Part shown: positions 42,217-50,625 of the stretch, one piece after another
Numbering within the stretch: position 1 is the first letter of the stretch
How the letters are laid out: every line of letters starts with the position of its first letter
NCBI RefSeq assembly: GCF_016464625.1
Contig: NZ_JAEAGO010000004.1
Location: forward strand, 1-64,000
Direction: 5' to 3'
Source: Penaeicola halotolerans
GTDB lineage: Bacteria; Bacteroidota; Bacteroidia; Cytophagales; Cyclobacteriaceae
DNA length: 64,000 bases
Translations under genes and position numbers: made by a program
Notes under the pieces: generated by a model
Databases searched by the model: none
What the model was told of the DNA's origin: nothing
Seen by the model: only the letters and a program-made list of their open reading frames with translations

Positions 42217-42347
42217 AGTCTTCTTTTTTGGACAAAGATATTCAATCTCTACTAGTAGTGAAACTGATCAGCGAATATTCCCTGTAGCATGGGAGAGATT
42301 TTCTAATTTGTTTTTTTTGGGCGTTATTTGTCAAAAATTCACACAAC

Positions 42348-42833
42348 ATGATTCAAAGACTTCAAACGATTTTCTTATTTATCTCGGCTTTAGCCGCTGG
42401 TCTGTTTTTATATTTTCCTACTTGGACCAAGATCAGCTCAGATGAGCAGACTAATCTCAGACTCAATGCTTACAAACTGGTAGAGACCGACATGTCTAAC
42501 TTGGAAGCTACGACAGTAGTGAATGAGCAGAGTGTGATCTACATTGCGATTTTGGCAATGTTGGCTATGATTTTGGCTTTGTATTCTATATTTCAGTTCA
42601 AAAATAGAATCAGACAGATGGCTATTGGCTTGGCCAATACATTGATCTTAGCGGTGGTACTTGGACTTTCTTTTTATCATGCTTACCAAGCTAATCAACA
42701 GCTAGAAGGTCCAGATGGAGTGTTCCTATTAGGCTTTTTTATGATTCCTGTGGCGATGATCGCCAATACGATGGCCAATAGATTTATCCGAAAAGATGAG
42801 AAATTGGTCAGATCTGTTGATCGTATCAGGTGA
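42348..42833 (+). CDS. DUF4293-family membrane protein
   Basis: The 161-residue integral membrane protein has four hydrophobic segments (~7-25, 63-80, 90-108, 120-142). The start MIQRLQTIFLF and the layout of a periplasmic loop after helix 1 match DUF4293, a Bacteroidota family of unknown function. The C-terminal tail is basic (RFIRKDEKLVRSVDRIR). It is a single gene, divergent from truA, with a perfect terminator. Confidence 0.82.
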   Translation: MIQRLQTIFLFISALAAGLFLYFPTWTKISSDEQTNLRLNAYKLVETDMSNLEATTVVNEQSVIYIAILAMLAMILALYSIFQFKNRIRQMAIGLANTLILAVVLGLSFYHAYQANQQLEGPDGVFLLGFFMIPVAMIANTMANRFIRKDEKLVRSVDRIR

Positions 42834-42853
42834 TCAAGGTATCTCAAAGCATT

Positions 42854-42889
42854 AAAAAATCCCTAAAGTGAAGGCTTTAGGGATTTTTT
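42854..42889. terminator. Bidirectional terminator
   Basis: AAAAAATCCCTAAAG (42854-42868) and CTTTAGGGATTTTTT (42875-42889) form a perfect 15-bp stem with a 6-base loop between two convergent genes. Confidence 0.93.
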
Positions 42890-42901
42890 GTTTGTGGAGA
42901 T

Positions 42902-43651
42902 TTAGAAAAATCTAATTCCGATCGTAGGAATGATGGTGTCAAACCCATCTGTAAAGATCATACTGGTTTTGATTTGCATATTGCCATAGAAGGTAAAAGC
43001 ATATGCTGCTCGGAAAGTATCTCCTATGAAAATCGGCCCTTCTTCTTTGAGCAAATAACCTACTGAGATGGTATTGCGTCTGGCAGGTGGTAAGAAGCCA
43101 AACTCAAAGTTTACAAAGGGATTGGTGTGGACATTGATGCCCGTCTCTCCTGTTTTTGGTGTAAAGAGAAAGGTATTCGTCAGTGAGAGACCATAGGTGG
43201 TGTAGGTCATGTCATAAGTAGCTCTAAAGCCAATCTCTGGTGCAAACTCACCTCCTAAGTAGTCTAGTCCAAGCGGAAACCCAAGGGTGATGGCTCCTTT
43301 TCTTGGGGTGTACTTTTTATTAAAGTAAACTTGAGCATCTCCTGGAATCATCCAGTTGGGATTGAGGTGATAATATAGTGTCTCACCTTCTGGGAATTTG
43401 GTGGCGTTTTTCAACCCAGTTTCAAAAGCTTTGATCACTTCTTCTCGATCGGATTTTTCTGGGTTGAAGACACTGATGACTTTACCGCCATTGGGTAGTT
43501 CAAATTTGACCGTGTCTGTGAAGTAAGTAGGATTGTTTTGAATCCAGCGCTTAAAGGAGATCAGGTATTTGGGCGTTTTGACCCCAAGATCTTGTGCGAT
43601 GGCCCATTGTCCGAGGCACATAAAGGAGAGTAAAAGAATGATTTTTTTCAT
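42902..43651 (-). CDS. Outer-membrane beta-barrel protein of ECF system B
   Basis: The 249-residue protein has a signal peptide (cleavage after AIAQ, ~20), a ~75-residue periplasmic part (VKFELPNGGKVISVF...), and a barrel from ~105 (GAITLGFPLGLDYLGG) to the C-terminal IGIRFF. It follows the membrane sigma partner by 12 bases and is the third gene of the operon. It corresponds in position and type to the C-terminal domain of the fused protein in system A. It may be the surface sensor or an effector of the sigma pathway. Confidence 0.75.
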   Translation of the reverse strand: MKKIILLLSFMCLGQWAIAQDLGVKTPKYLISFKRWIQNNPTYFTDTVKFELPNGGKVISVFNPEKSDREEVIKAFETGLKNATKFPEGETLYYHLNPNWMIPGDAQVYFNKKYTPRKGAITLGFPLGLDYLGGEFAPEIGFRATYDMTYTTYGLSLTNTFLFTPKTGETGINVHTNPFVNFEFGFLPPARRNTISVGYLLKEEGPIFIGDTFRAAYAFTFYGNMQIKTSMIFTDGFDTIIPTIGIRFF

Positions 43652-43663
43652 GATAGTGATTGA

Positions 43664-44416
43664 TTAAGGGTTGAATAATTTGACCCTCGCGCGTGAGTCT
43701 TTTGGTGTATATACAGTGGGGTTTTCTAAGCGGGCTGTGATGGGCATCACGCTCACTAGAATAGTGACTTCTCGTTTATATCTTTCAAAGGCTTCTTGCA
43801 CCGCTATTTCTTCCGCGGTGAGCGGAGGTAGCGTCATGTCCAAAAGCTTTTTAGGCTTTTGATCTTGCCAAGCAATCATAACAGTAGTCGTGCTAGTGAT
43901 CGCTCTTTCCTTGACTACTGGGATTTCAGCCATACTTTTTTCTGGTAGGCTAGGAGTTGCTAGTGATGCTAGAGGCAATGTTGCTTTTGAAATATTAGTC
44001 CTTTGATTTTGAGGTATTTGCTTATTGATCTGATTATTGGATCGTTTTGTGAGCTCTATGTTTTCTTCGCTTTCTTCTTTCTTATCCTCAGATACTACAG
44101 GCATGTTTGTATTCAATGGTGTTTCGACTGTAGTGAGTATATAATCAGCAGAAGTTGATGCAGGTGTTTTTAGACCAATCCATAATCCTATCAACAATAT
44201 CCCTGCTGCGGCATAAGGCCACCAGATGAGTTTTCGTTCTTTGGCTGCAATCGCTTTGCTGATCATCATCCAAGTATCTTCTGAAGGGACTCTCACAGGC
44301 AAGTCATCCGCTACAGCCGCTACTTGTGCATCCAGCGTCTGTTGCTGCTTGATGCCCTCCCAAAGTGTGGCTTTGGGTTGGTGTGAAGGAAGCTGATATG
44401 GTTTATCTTTTTTCAT
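43664..44416 (-). CDS. Single-pass membrane sigma-factor partner (anti-sigma-like), system B
   Basis: The 250-residue protein has a cytoplasmic segment of ~68 residues ending in EDTWMMISKAIAAKERK, one transmembrane helix (~69-88, starting LIWWPYAAAG) and a Ser/Thr/Lys/Glu-rich periplasmic region with no folded domain until ~180. The W-x-x-I-x-K-x-I-x-A-K segment followed by WW at the membrane mirrors the system A fusion protein. It overlaps the sigma gene by 14 bases. It most likely binds and holds the sigma factor; no zinc-type HxxxCxxC anti-sigma motif is present. Confidence 0.7.
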   Translation of the reverse strand: MKKDKPYQLPSHQPKATLWEGIKQQQTLDAQVAAVADDLPVRVPSEDTWMMISKAIAAKERKLIWWPYAAAGILLIGLWIGLKTPASTSADYILTTVETPLNTNMPVVSEDKKEESEENIELTKRSNNQINKQIPQNQRTNISKATLPLASLATPSLPEKSMAEIPVVKERAITSTTTVMIAWQDQKPKKLLDMTLPPLTAEEIAVQEAFERYKREVTILVSVMPITARLENPTVYTPKDSRARVKLFNP

Positions 44417-44945
44417 GCTTGAGTTCTTTGTTGAGCAGCTCTTTTAGGAGCTTTTTGGCATAGTGTAGTTGTGACTTGGAGGTGCTTTCTGTGATCTGAA
44501 GTAGCTTGGCAACCTCTTGGTGTGTGTAGCCTTCTACTTCAAACAAGACAAATACTGTACGAGCACCTTTGGGTAGTTGGGCGATGGCTTGGTCTAGCAT
44601 CTCGCCATCTATCCAGCCTTCTAACATCTCTCCGCCTACTTCTACTACTGTCTCCAAACTTTCATGGAGCTGCATTCCATTGATTTGTTTGAGTGCTTTT
44701 CTGATCATGATCTTTTTGATCCAAGCTCCCAAGGTACTTTCCTGTCTGAACTTGCTGATGTTTCTAAAGACTTCTATGAAGCCTTCTTGCAAGATGTCAT
44801 TGGCTAGGTCATAGTCATAGGACATGCGATAGACTAGGTTGAACATGGCTACTTTATACCGCTCGAATAGTTCGAACTGTGCTTGGCTGTCATTTTCTTG
44901 ACAGGCTTTGATCAGTTGATTTTCTTGCGGGTAGATTTGTTTCAT
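44403..44945 (-). CDS. ECF-type RNA polymerase sigma factor (system B)
   Basis: The 180-residue ECF sigma factor has region 2 at ~22-88 (DLANDILQEGFIEVFRNISKF) and region 4 at ~118-170 (ARTVFVLFEVEGYTHQEVAKLL with STSKSQLHYAKKLLKELL in outline). The EGYTHQE segment matches the system A sigma, so the two are paralogues. I use the ATG at 44945 (MKQIYPQENQLIKACQE); the frame also allows a TTG at 44975. It heads a three-gene operon with the membrane partner and a barrel protein. Confidence 0.9.
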   Translation of the reverse strand: MKQIYPQENQLIKACQENDSQAQFELFERYKVAMFNLVYRMSYDYDLANDILQEGFIEVFRNISKFRQESTLGAWIKKIMIRKALKQINGMQLHESLETVVEVGGEMLEGWIDGEMLDQAIAQLPKGARTVFVLFEVEGYTHQEVAKLLQITESTSKSQLHYAKKLLKELLNKELKHEKR

Positions 44946-45075
44946 ATACACACTAAAGAGTGGATAAAGCCTCAAAAGGTTGGAATGCCTCCTTAAAATC
45001 GTGTAAAATTTTATAAGGTCTATGATTTGCCTTTGTAAAAGCGGAATTTTTTCTTCTAAAAACCGTTAAATTGGT

Positions 45076-45339
45076 ATGATGAAGATCAGTAAGAAAGAAT
45101 TTGCCGCACTCACGCTGAGAGATAAGATTGATGTATTGTATCAATTAGGCACATTCGTGACCAATATTCGCTACTATGGCTACAAGGTCAATCTTTATTT
45201 ACTGTCTACTTTTTATGTGGAGGTCTTTTACAATCACAAAAAGGATTTGATTGAAAAAATAGAGTTTCTACCTCAAAATCATTCCAGACACAAGTTTTAC
45301 TCAGATCAGATCAAGTTGCCTCTGGACCTTGTCGATTAA
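45076..45339 (+). CDS. Small protein of unknown function, 87 residues
   Basis: A short soluble protein, basic and aromatic (YYGYKVNLYLLSTFYVEVFYN), with an N-terminal helical half and a KIEFLPQNHSRHKFYSDQI tail. There is no signal peptide or cysteine. The start may be Met1 or Met2. It is divergent from sigma factor B, and its last 4 bases overlap the end of coaE tail to tail. The composition and tight fit suggest a real gene; I do not know its function. Confidence 0.6.
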   Translation: MMKISKKEFAALTLRDKIDVLYQLGTFVTNIRYYGYKVNLYLLSTFYVEVFYNHKKDLIEKIEFLPQNHSRHKFYSDQIKLPLDLVD

Positions 45340-45944
45340 GCTTGGCTGAGTTGAAGGAGCTTTTGGTGGGCTTTTAGCACTTGAGGGATGATCAGACTTT
45401 GGTCATCATTTTTGATGATCAGTTGTGCAAGTTTAGCAGCTTCTTTAGGATCAATTTGTTGTGCAATGATCTGTTTGATCTGCGCTAAAGTTCGGTGTGT
45501 ATCTCTAAACATCACTCGAGTGATTCGCACACTTTCGGGAGCAGTGACGAGGATCATCTGATCAAATGATTGATAGCTGCCTGTTTCAAAAAGTAATGCT
45601 GCTTCATTGAGGACGTATGGGCTGTTTTGGTGTTTGGCCCACTCGCTAAAATCAGCTCTGACAGCAGGATGTACCAGTTGGTTGAGTTGAGCGACTGCCT
45701 CTGGGTCTCCAAATACCTTTTGAGCAAGGTATTGATTGTTTAGCTTGCCTGATGGGTCATAGGCATCCACACCAAATTTCTCTTGTATGGCTTTCTTCAA
45801 TGCTTCACTTTCCTGCATTAGCTTTTTAGCTTGCTTATCAGACTCGTATGAGGGGATGCCGAGGATATTAAATATTTTGACAACGGTACTTTTGCCACTG
45901 CCGATACCACCTGTGATGCCTACTTTGAGGGGCTTATTGCTCAT
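45336..45944 (-). CDS. coaE: Dephospho-CoA kinase
   Basis: Last enzyme of coenzyme A synthesis, 202 residues. The P-loop is GITGGIGSGKST (~8-19), with SYESDKQAKKL as the substrate-binding helix start and LNEAALLFETG as the lid/core strand. I chose the ATG at 45944 (MSNKPLKVGITGG); the longer frame to 45980 adds 12 unlikely residues. The start overlaps the 3' end of the ybbR-like gene by 11 bases, the last junction of the nusB operon. Confidence 0.95.
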   Translation of the reverse strand: MSNKPLKVGITGGIGSGKSTVVKIFNILGIPSYESDKQAKKLMQESEALKKAIQEKFGVDAYDPSGKLNNQYLAQKVFGDPEAVAQLNQLVHPAVRADFSEWAKHQNSPYVLNEAALLFETGSYQSFDQMILVTAPESVRITRVMFRDTHRTLAQIKQIIAQQIDPKEAAKLAQLIIKNDDQSLIIPQVLKAHQKLLQLSQA

Positions 45945-46905
45945 TGGTGACTTGAAATGTGTTTCTTTCAAACTGTACATTTTCCAAAAAAGCAGGTTTC
46001 CTTCTCAGTTTGGGTCTGAGGATGGAGTCTTCTTTGATGAGTTCAAAGTCTAGGATAGCTTCCAGTGTGAGCGTCTTGAGTTGCTTTACATCATCTTCTC
46101 GAATATTGTAAGTGATGTTGATGGAGCTATCTGCTGGATCGGTATATATTCCTTCAGGGAAATTGACTCTTCTGAGTTTAATTCTTTGAGAGCCTTCGAG
46201 TAGTTCTACTACTTCAAATTGCACATTGACCGTGTTTTGCTCCCAACTAAGTCTGGCATTGTCATAGTCAGGAAGTGCTACCTCTTTATCAAAATTAGCC
46301 TTTAAGTTTTTTTCGTTATCAAGCTGTAAAACATAGTTTGGCGCTATTGCTTCAAGAATCGATTGTGGACCTCTCAGTTTGACGGTGTTTGGCTTGATGT
46401 TGATTTCACCTTTGAGGAGGAAGTTTTTAGCAAGCAAGATGCTACTTGTATCTATGCTAAGCTGGATGTCTTTAGTAATGATAGGTTCTAGATAGATATC
46501 TATGGTATCTGTATAGATGCGATTGAGTGCGGTGGGTGCGATCTCCGCTTTTATTTGATCCTCTAGGTCTCTTCCTAGGATGTATTTGGTTCTTTCTGGG
46601 TTGTTGATTGTCAGGACGATCGGATTATTAGATCTTCTAAAGCCTCTTTTGAAGAGGTCCCAACCGCTTCCAGAAACTTCTATGCGGACTTTGTCGGTAA
46701 ACTTATCAGTTGGTACAAAGAGGGAGTCATTGTACTCATATGTGATGGGATAATCTAGGTTTGTGGTATAGTCAGGCTTATTGAGTGCACTGAAAAACCA
46801 GAAAGTGGTAGATGCTATGAGACATAGCACTACCACTTTTAGTTTGTCTTTACTCAATCTTTTGAATGAGAAAAGTGAGGTAAATATAGTTTTGACTATA
46901 CTCAA
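45934..46905 (-). CDS. YbbR-like domain protein (CdaR-type)
   Basis: The 323-residue protein has one N-terminal membrane anchor (~23-42, KVVVLCLIASTTFWFFSAL) and an extracytoplasmic region of YbbR-like beta repeats. Each carries a short PNTVKLRGPQSIL-type strand (the clearest at ~180-192). In Firmicutes, YbbR/CdaR regulates the diadenylate cyclase CdaA; no cyclase gene is adjacent here, so that link is only possible. It lies between yajC and coaE, overlapping coaE, a conserved order in this phylum. Confidence 0.82.
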   Translation of the reverse strand: MSIVKTIFTSLFSFKRLSKDKLKVVVLCLIASTTFWFFSALNKPDYTTNLDYPITYEYNDSLFVPTDKFTDKVRIEVSGSGWDLFKRGFRRSNNPIVLTINNPERTKYILGRDLEDQIKAEIAPTALNRIYTDTIDIYLEPIITKDIQLSIDTSSILLAKNFLLKGEINIKPNTVKLRGPQSILEAIAPNYVLQLDNEKNLKANFDKEVALPDYDNARLSWEQNTVNVQFEVVELLEGSQRIKLRRVNFPEGIYTDPADSSINITYNIREDDVKQLKTLTLEAILDFELIKEDSILRPKLRRKPAFLENVQFERNTFQVTNEQ

Positions 46906-46907
46906 TT

Positions 46908-47222
46908 TTACTTCGTGTTTTTCTTAGTGAAATCTAAAGACACGGCAGATTTTTCAAAAGTTAGCTTCATTCCTTTGTCTACTTCCAAAGTGATGGTGTC
47001 AGTATCTACACTGTACACTTTACCATGAAGACCTCCTATCGTAACGACTGCATCTCCTTTTTTGATAGCTTCAATGAAGTTTTTCTGATCTTTTTGCTTC
47101 TTCTGTTGTGGTCTGATCATGAAGAAGTAGAAAATGATCGCGATACCTCCAAAAAGGAGTAAGTTTCCCATCCAAGGATTGGCTGGTGCAGCATCTGCTT
47201 GTGCTAATATGAAATTTAACAT
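46908..47222 (-). CDS. yajC: Preprotein translocase accessory subunit YajC
   Basis: The 104-residue single-pass membrane protein has a transmembrane segment at ~20-38 (MGNLLLFGGIAIIFYFFMI) followed by the family signature RPQQKKQKDQKNF, then a small beta domain with GDAVVTIGGLHGKV. It associates with SecDF in the Sec translocon. It lies 10 bases after the DUF1573 gene. Confidence 0.95.
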   Translation of the reverse strand: MLNFILAQADAAPANPWMGNLLLFGGIAIIFYFFMIRPQQKKQKDQKNFIEAIKKGDAVVTIGGLHGKVYSVDTDTITLEVDKGMKLTFEKSAVSLDFTKKNTK

Positions 47223-47232
47223 GTTGGTTGTT

Positions 47233-47778
47233 TTATCTTTTTACGGGTCCTGTTGTTTGTATTTGGCTATTTCTAGGAGTCACGAAGCCTTTGACACTTA
47301 GTCTATTTACTGCTGGAGCAGTATTAGATGTCACTGTTACGATTGGGCTTTGCTGATTTGGCTTTCCAGTAGAGTTAAATTCTACTTTGATCTCTCCTTT
47401 TTCACCTGGTTTGATAGGATTTTTAGACCAGTCAGGTACTGTACATCCGCAGCTTGCAGAAGCATTAGAGATGATGAGGTCTTTGTCTCCCGTGTTGGTG
47501 AAGGTGAAAGTATGCTTCACGACTGTACCTTCAGGTACTGTGCCGAAGTCATAGACTGATTGGTCAAAGGTGATGTTAGTGATATTGCCTGATGTGACAG
47601 CTGTTTGTTGTGGCTGTGCAGCTTGCAGGTTAGGATTAGCAACAGGTGTTCTGCTTGATTCTAATCTAGCGAGTCTGTTTTCTAATTCTTTGATCTTTTG
47701 GTCTTTCTCTGCGTCATTTCCGCATCCAAAGGCTCCCAAAGTAAGTGCAAGGAGCGGTGCTATCCAGTACTTTTTCAT
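47233..47778 (-). CDS. DUF1573 lipoprotein
   Basis: The 181-residue lipoprotein (lipobox GAFGC, Cys19) has a short coiled coil (KIKELENRLARLESS, ~27-41) and a DUF1573 Ig-like domain from ~72: FDQSVYDFGTVPEGTVV, then FTNTGDKDLII and ASCGCTVPDW with two conserved cysteines. Members are envelope proteins, probably of the MSP/ASH fold. It is in the nusB operon between ytxH and yajC. Confidence 0.88.
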   Translation of the reverse strand: MKKYWIAPLLALTLGAFGCGNDAEKDQKIKELENRLARLESSRTPVANPNLQAAQPQQTAVTSGNITNITFDQSVYDFGTVPEGTVVKHTFTFTNTGDKDLIISNASASCGCTVPDWSKNPIKPGEKGEIKVEFNSTGKPNQQSPIVTVTSNTAPAVNRLSVKGFVTPRNSQIQTTGPVKR

Positions 47779-47779
47779 G

Positions 47780-48082
47780 TTAGTCTACTTTGTTATTGAT
47801 TTGGTTGATCAAGTTTTCTACATCATTGAGCAGGGTTTCTGCTTTTGATTTGGCATCAGAGATGACCTTATTGCCCTCTGATTTGGCTTCGCTAAAGCTC
47901 AAATCTTTGTTAGAGATGAGTTTCTCGATAAGTTCTTCTAGGTCTTCCTTATACTTAGAGAGTTGATAAGTCAGTTTGTCTCTCGTATTGGATCCTTTGT
48001 CAGGGGCAAATAGGATACCTATGGCTGCGCCAGCGGCTGCACCTGTCAAGAATGCTATCAGGGTGTTTAATGATCTGTTCAT
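47780..48082 (-). CDS. YtxH-domain protein
   Basis: The 100-residue protein has an N-terminal Gly/Ala-rich membrane helix ([20 protein letters not shown], ~8-27) with glycine-zipper spacing, followed by a charged coiled-coil tail (~35-98). This is the YtxH layout of small stress-related membrane proteins. Only 1 base separates it from the DUF1573 gene and 7 from nusB, so it is cotranscribed. Confidence 0.85.
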   Translation of the reverse strand: MNRSLNTLIAFLTGAAAGAAIGILFAPDKGSNTRDKLTYQLSKYKEDLEELIEKLISNKDLSFSEAKSEGNKVISDAKSKAETLLNDVENLINQINNKVD

Positions 48083-48089
48083 ATTGCTA

Positions 48090-49274
48090 TTATTTATTGT
48101 CTAATAATCCACGTCCACTTTTTCTGATTTTTCCTGCCTTGTCTAGCTCGGCAGAGAGTACATCTAGGAGTCCATTGATAAACTGCTTACTCTTAGGTGT
48201 ACTGTAGTTTTTAGAAAGCTCAATATATTCATTTATGGTCACTTTTACGGGAATACTGTGGAAAAACTGCATTTCCGTGAGCGCCATATCCAAAATTATC
48301 CGATCTGTCGAAGCAATCCTATCAAAATCCCAGTTTTTAGTTTTGGGCGATATGAGGGCTTTATTGATCAATCTATTTTTAACAGTTTCGTCAAAGATGT
48401 CTTCAAAAAACTGCTTGTCTTCTTCCCAATTTTGAGAGATTTCTGGTAGTTCAAAATCATCTGGATCTATGTCTGGCGCATACCATTTGATGATGTTCGC
48501 AGCTAGACTTTTGGTGATGCTTTTGTTTTCTGCCCAGTTGATGTCCATGCTTTGGAAGTAGTCCATGATGGCGTCTACTTTAAAGATGATTTTCTTCACT
48601 AAGTGAATCGCGATCTCTTGATCTTGCTCAAAAGTAGGTGCGTCCAATCTGGCATACGTTAAAAAGGCCTCATCAGTTTTGACATAGTCCTTGTACCAAG
48701 ACTTGACCAAGTCCCTATCATCAGCCCAAGAGATATTGCGTCTGACCATCTCTGCTTTGAGTGATCTACTGTTGTTGATAAAGTGGACGATTTTGTTCTG
48801 ATGTAAATTGAGGCTGATTGGTTCTGCTGTACTTTGAATTCTCGAGCCTTTGAGTCTTTTCTCATTTTCCTCATAGACCATTTCTGCAAATTCTGCTAAC
48901 AGGAGCAGGACTTTCATGTACAGTGAGGGGATGTTCTCGGCAGCTGAGAGCATGTTGTGTCTGAGGTATTCGAGGTCTTTTTTGTTTTGTTTGTGGTAGT
49001 AGTTGAGTGCGTCTATGACGGCAGTTCTGATCTCTGGGGTCTTGGCGTCTTCTAGTAGAAGTTGTTGGAGATCATGATTTTTCTCGAAGAGCTGCTTGGC
49101 TATTTTGCAGTCAGCTTTGAGTTGTACGCGATCTTGGGGTTGCATAGAGTTCAAGTCTGGCTTGAAAGCATCATCTATGAGCTCTTTCGCGAGGTTTTTA
49201 TTGGACTCTCTACATTGATCGTAGGCAAAAAGGCTTTGCATCGCCTTAATTCTGAGGGTACGTCTATTTAGCAT
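48090..49274 (-). CDS. nusB: Transcription antitermination factor NusB, long form
   Basis: RNA-binding antitermination factor. At 394 residues it is far longer than E. coli NusB (139). The N terminus [20 protein letters not shown] matches the start of the NusB fold, and the C-terminal ~130 residues hold the rest ([48 protein letters not shown] in outline). About 200 helical residues are inserted between. Long NusB proteins are usual in Bacteroidota. It leads the operon with ytxH, DUF1573, yajC, ybbR-like and coaE. Confidence 0.93.
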   Translation of the reverse strand: MLNRRTLRIKAMQSLFAYDQCRESNKNLAKELIDDAFKPDLNSMQPQDRVQLKADCKIAKQLFEKNHDLQQLLLEDAKTPEIRTAVIDALNYYHKQNKKDLEYLRHNMLSAAENIPSLYMKVLLLLAEFAEMVYEENEKRLKGSRIQSTAEPISLNLHQNKIVHFINNSRSLKAEMVRRNISWADDRDLVKSWYKDYVKTDEAFLTYARLDAPTFEQDQEIAIHLVKKIIFKVDAIMDYFQSMDINWAENKSITKSLAANIIKWYAPDIDPDDFELPEISQNWEEDKQFFEDIFDETVKNRLINKALISPKTKNWDFDRIASTDRIILDMALTEMQFFHSIPVKVTINEYIELSKNYSTPKSKQFINGLLDVLSAELDKAGKIRKSGRGLLDNK

Positions 49275-49296
49275 GTTTTATTATAAAGAACGTTTT

Positions 49297-49343
49297 GTCT
49301 CTAGAGACTTGAGTGACTGCGAGAGAAACCAATCTCTCGCAGT
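49297..49343 (-). other. Two adjacent hairpins between the dehydrogenase gene and nusB
   Basis: ACTGCGAGAG (49316-49325) pairs with CTCTCGCAGT (49334-49343). A perfect 12-base palindrome GTCTCTAGAGAC (49297-49308) lies beside it. On the minus strand no T-run follows, so this is not a standard terminator. It may be a processing or attenuating structure, or a protein site, ahead of nusB. Confidence 0.45.
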
Positions 49344-49352
49344 ATGTTTTTA

Positions 49353-50453
49353 TTAGTAAGAAAGTTTTACTTTGCCCATGTCATTGATTCTCTTCAATGC
49401 TAGCTGCATCGCAGCTTCCTGAGCAGGTATGTTTTCTTTTTCTGCTTTATTTAAAATGTCTAAGCAAGTATCGTAGATTTTTTCAGTTTGTGCGTAAGCC
49501 ACATCTCTGTTGTATCCACCGATGAATTCTGCATAGACGTTGATCACACCACCTGCATTGATCAAGAAATCAGGCGCATAAGTGATGCCTCTGTCCATTA
49601 GCATCAAACCGTGCTTTTGGTCATCTTTCAATTGGTTGTTGGCAGCACCCGCTACTATCTGCACTTTTAGTTGAGGGATCGTCTCATCATTAAGTGTAGC
49701 TCCTAGCGCACATGGAGCGTAGATATCTGCATCGAAGCTGTAGACATCTGCTGGATTGATTGCTGTCGCACCAGTAGCTTTGGCTACTTGCATGAGTTTA
49801 TCTTCGAAGATATCCGTCACAAATACTTGTGCACCTTCTTTGATAAGTCTTTCTACTAGGTATTTACCTACTTGACCTACTCCTTGTACGATGACTTTTT
49901 TGCCATTGAGTGAGTCGTTGCCATATACTTTTTTAGCACTGGCTTTCATCCCTAGGTAAGTACCATAAGCTGTCACTGGTGAAGGATCTCCTCCGCCACC
50001 TCTTGTTTCTGGTAGACCAGTTACGTGCTTGGTTTCCATCGCCATGTATTCGATGTCACTTGTCTTCATGTTGACATCTTCGGCAGTGATGTATTTACCA
50101 CCAAGGCTATCTACGAAGCGACCAAATCTTCTCAAGAAAGCTTCATTCTTTTTCGCTGGATCACCGATGATGACTGCCTTACCGCCTCCTAGGTTGAGAC
50201 CTGAGATCGCATTTTTGAAAGTCATTCCTCTAGAAAGTCTGAGTACGTCAGTGATTGCTTCTTCATCAGAGGCGTAGTTCCACATTCTAGTACCGCCTAG
50301 CGCAGGGCCTAAAACAGTATTGTGGATGCCGATGATGGCCTTGAGTCCGGTAGGCTCGTCATAACAGAAAACTAGCTGTTCATGTCCAAGAGAAGTGATT
50401 TGTGCAAAGACACCATCTTGCTTCACTTTTTCGATAGCATTTATCTCTACCAT
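49353..50453 (-). CDS. Glu/Leu/Phe/Val dehydrogenase (leucine dehydrogenase-like)
   Basis: The NAD-dependent amino acid dehydrogenase, 366 residues, deaminates branched-chain or related amino acids to 2-oxo acids. The substrate domain has GGTRMWNYASDEEA and GLNLGGGKAVIIGDP, with the catalytic Lys in GGGKA (~93). The Rossmann domain carries GVGQVGKYLVERL (~194-206), and NAGGVINVYAE follows. At this length it fits leucine/valine rather than hexameric glutamate dehydrogenase. It is monocistronic, with a promoter at 50541-50571. Confidence 0.9.
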   Translation of the reverse strand: MVEINAIEKVKQDGVFAQITSLGHEQLVFCYDEPTGLKAIIGIHNTVLGPALGGTRMWNYASDEEAITDVLRLSRGMTFKNAISGLNLGGGKAVIIGDPAKKNEAFLRRFGRFVDSLGGKYITAEDVNMKTSDIEYMAMETKHVTGLPETRGGGGDPSPVTAYGTYLGMKASAKKVYGNDSLNGKKVIVQGVGQVGKYLVERLIKEGAQVFVTDIFEDKLMQVAKATGATAINPADVYSFDADIYAPCALGATLNDETIPQLKVQIVAGAANNQLKDDQKHGLMLMDRGITYAPDFLINAGGVINVYAEFIGGYNRDVAYAQTEKIYDTCLDILNKAEKENIPAQEAAMQLALKRINDMGKVKLSY

Positions 50454-50540
50454 TTAATTAAAGTTATTAGTTTATGTTACTTTTGGGTTTACTTGCGGAA
50501 AGATCAGATCTTATGATCAAAGAAGGTTTAAAAGGCAATG

Positions 50541-50571
50541 CAAAATTAACTTTTAAAACCAGTTTTTCCAA
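50541..50571 (-). promoter_or_regulatory. Promoter of the amino acid dehydrogenase gene
   Basis: On the minus strand TTG (50571-50569), 20 bases, then TAATTTTG (50548-50541), matching TAnnTTTG. It implies a leader of about 80 bases. Confidence 0.55.
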
Positions 50572-50625
50572 TGCAATTTTAATAGTATTCAGAAACCTAA
50601 CAAGCCTTTTAGAGGTTTTTATTCA

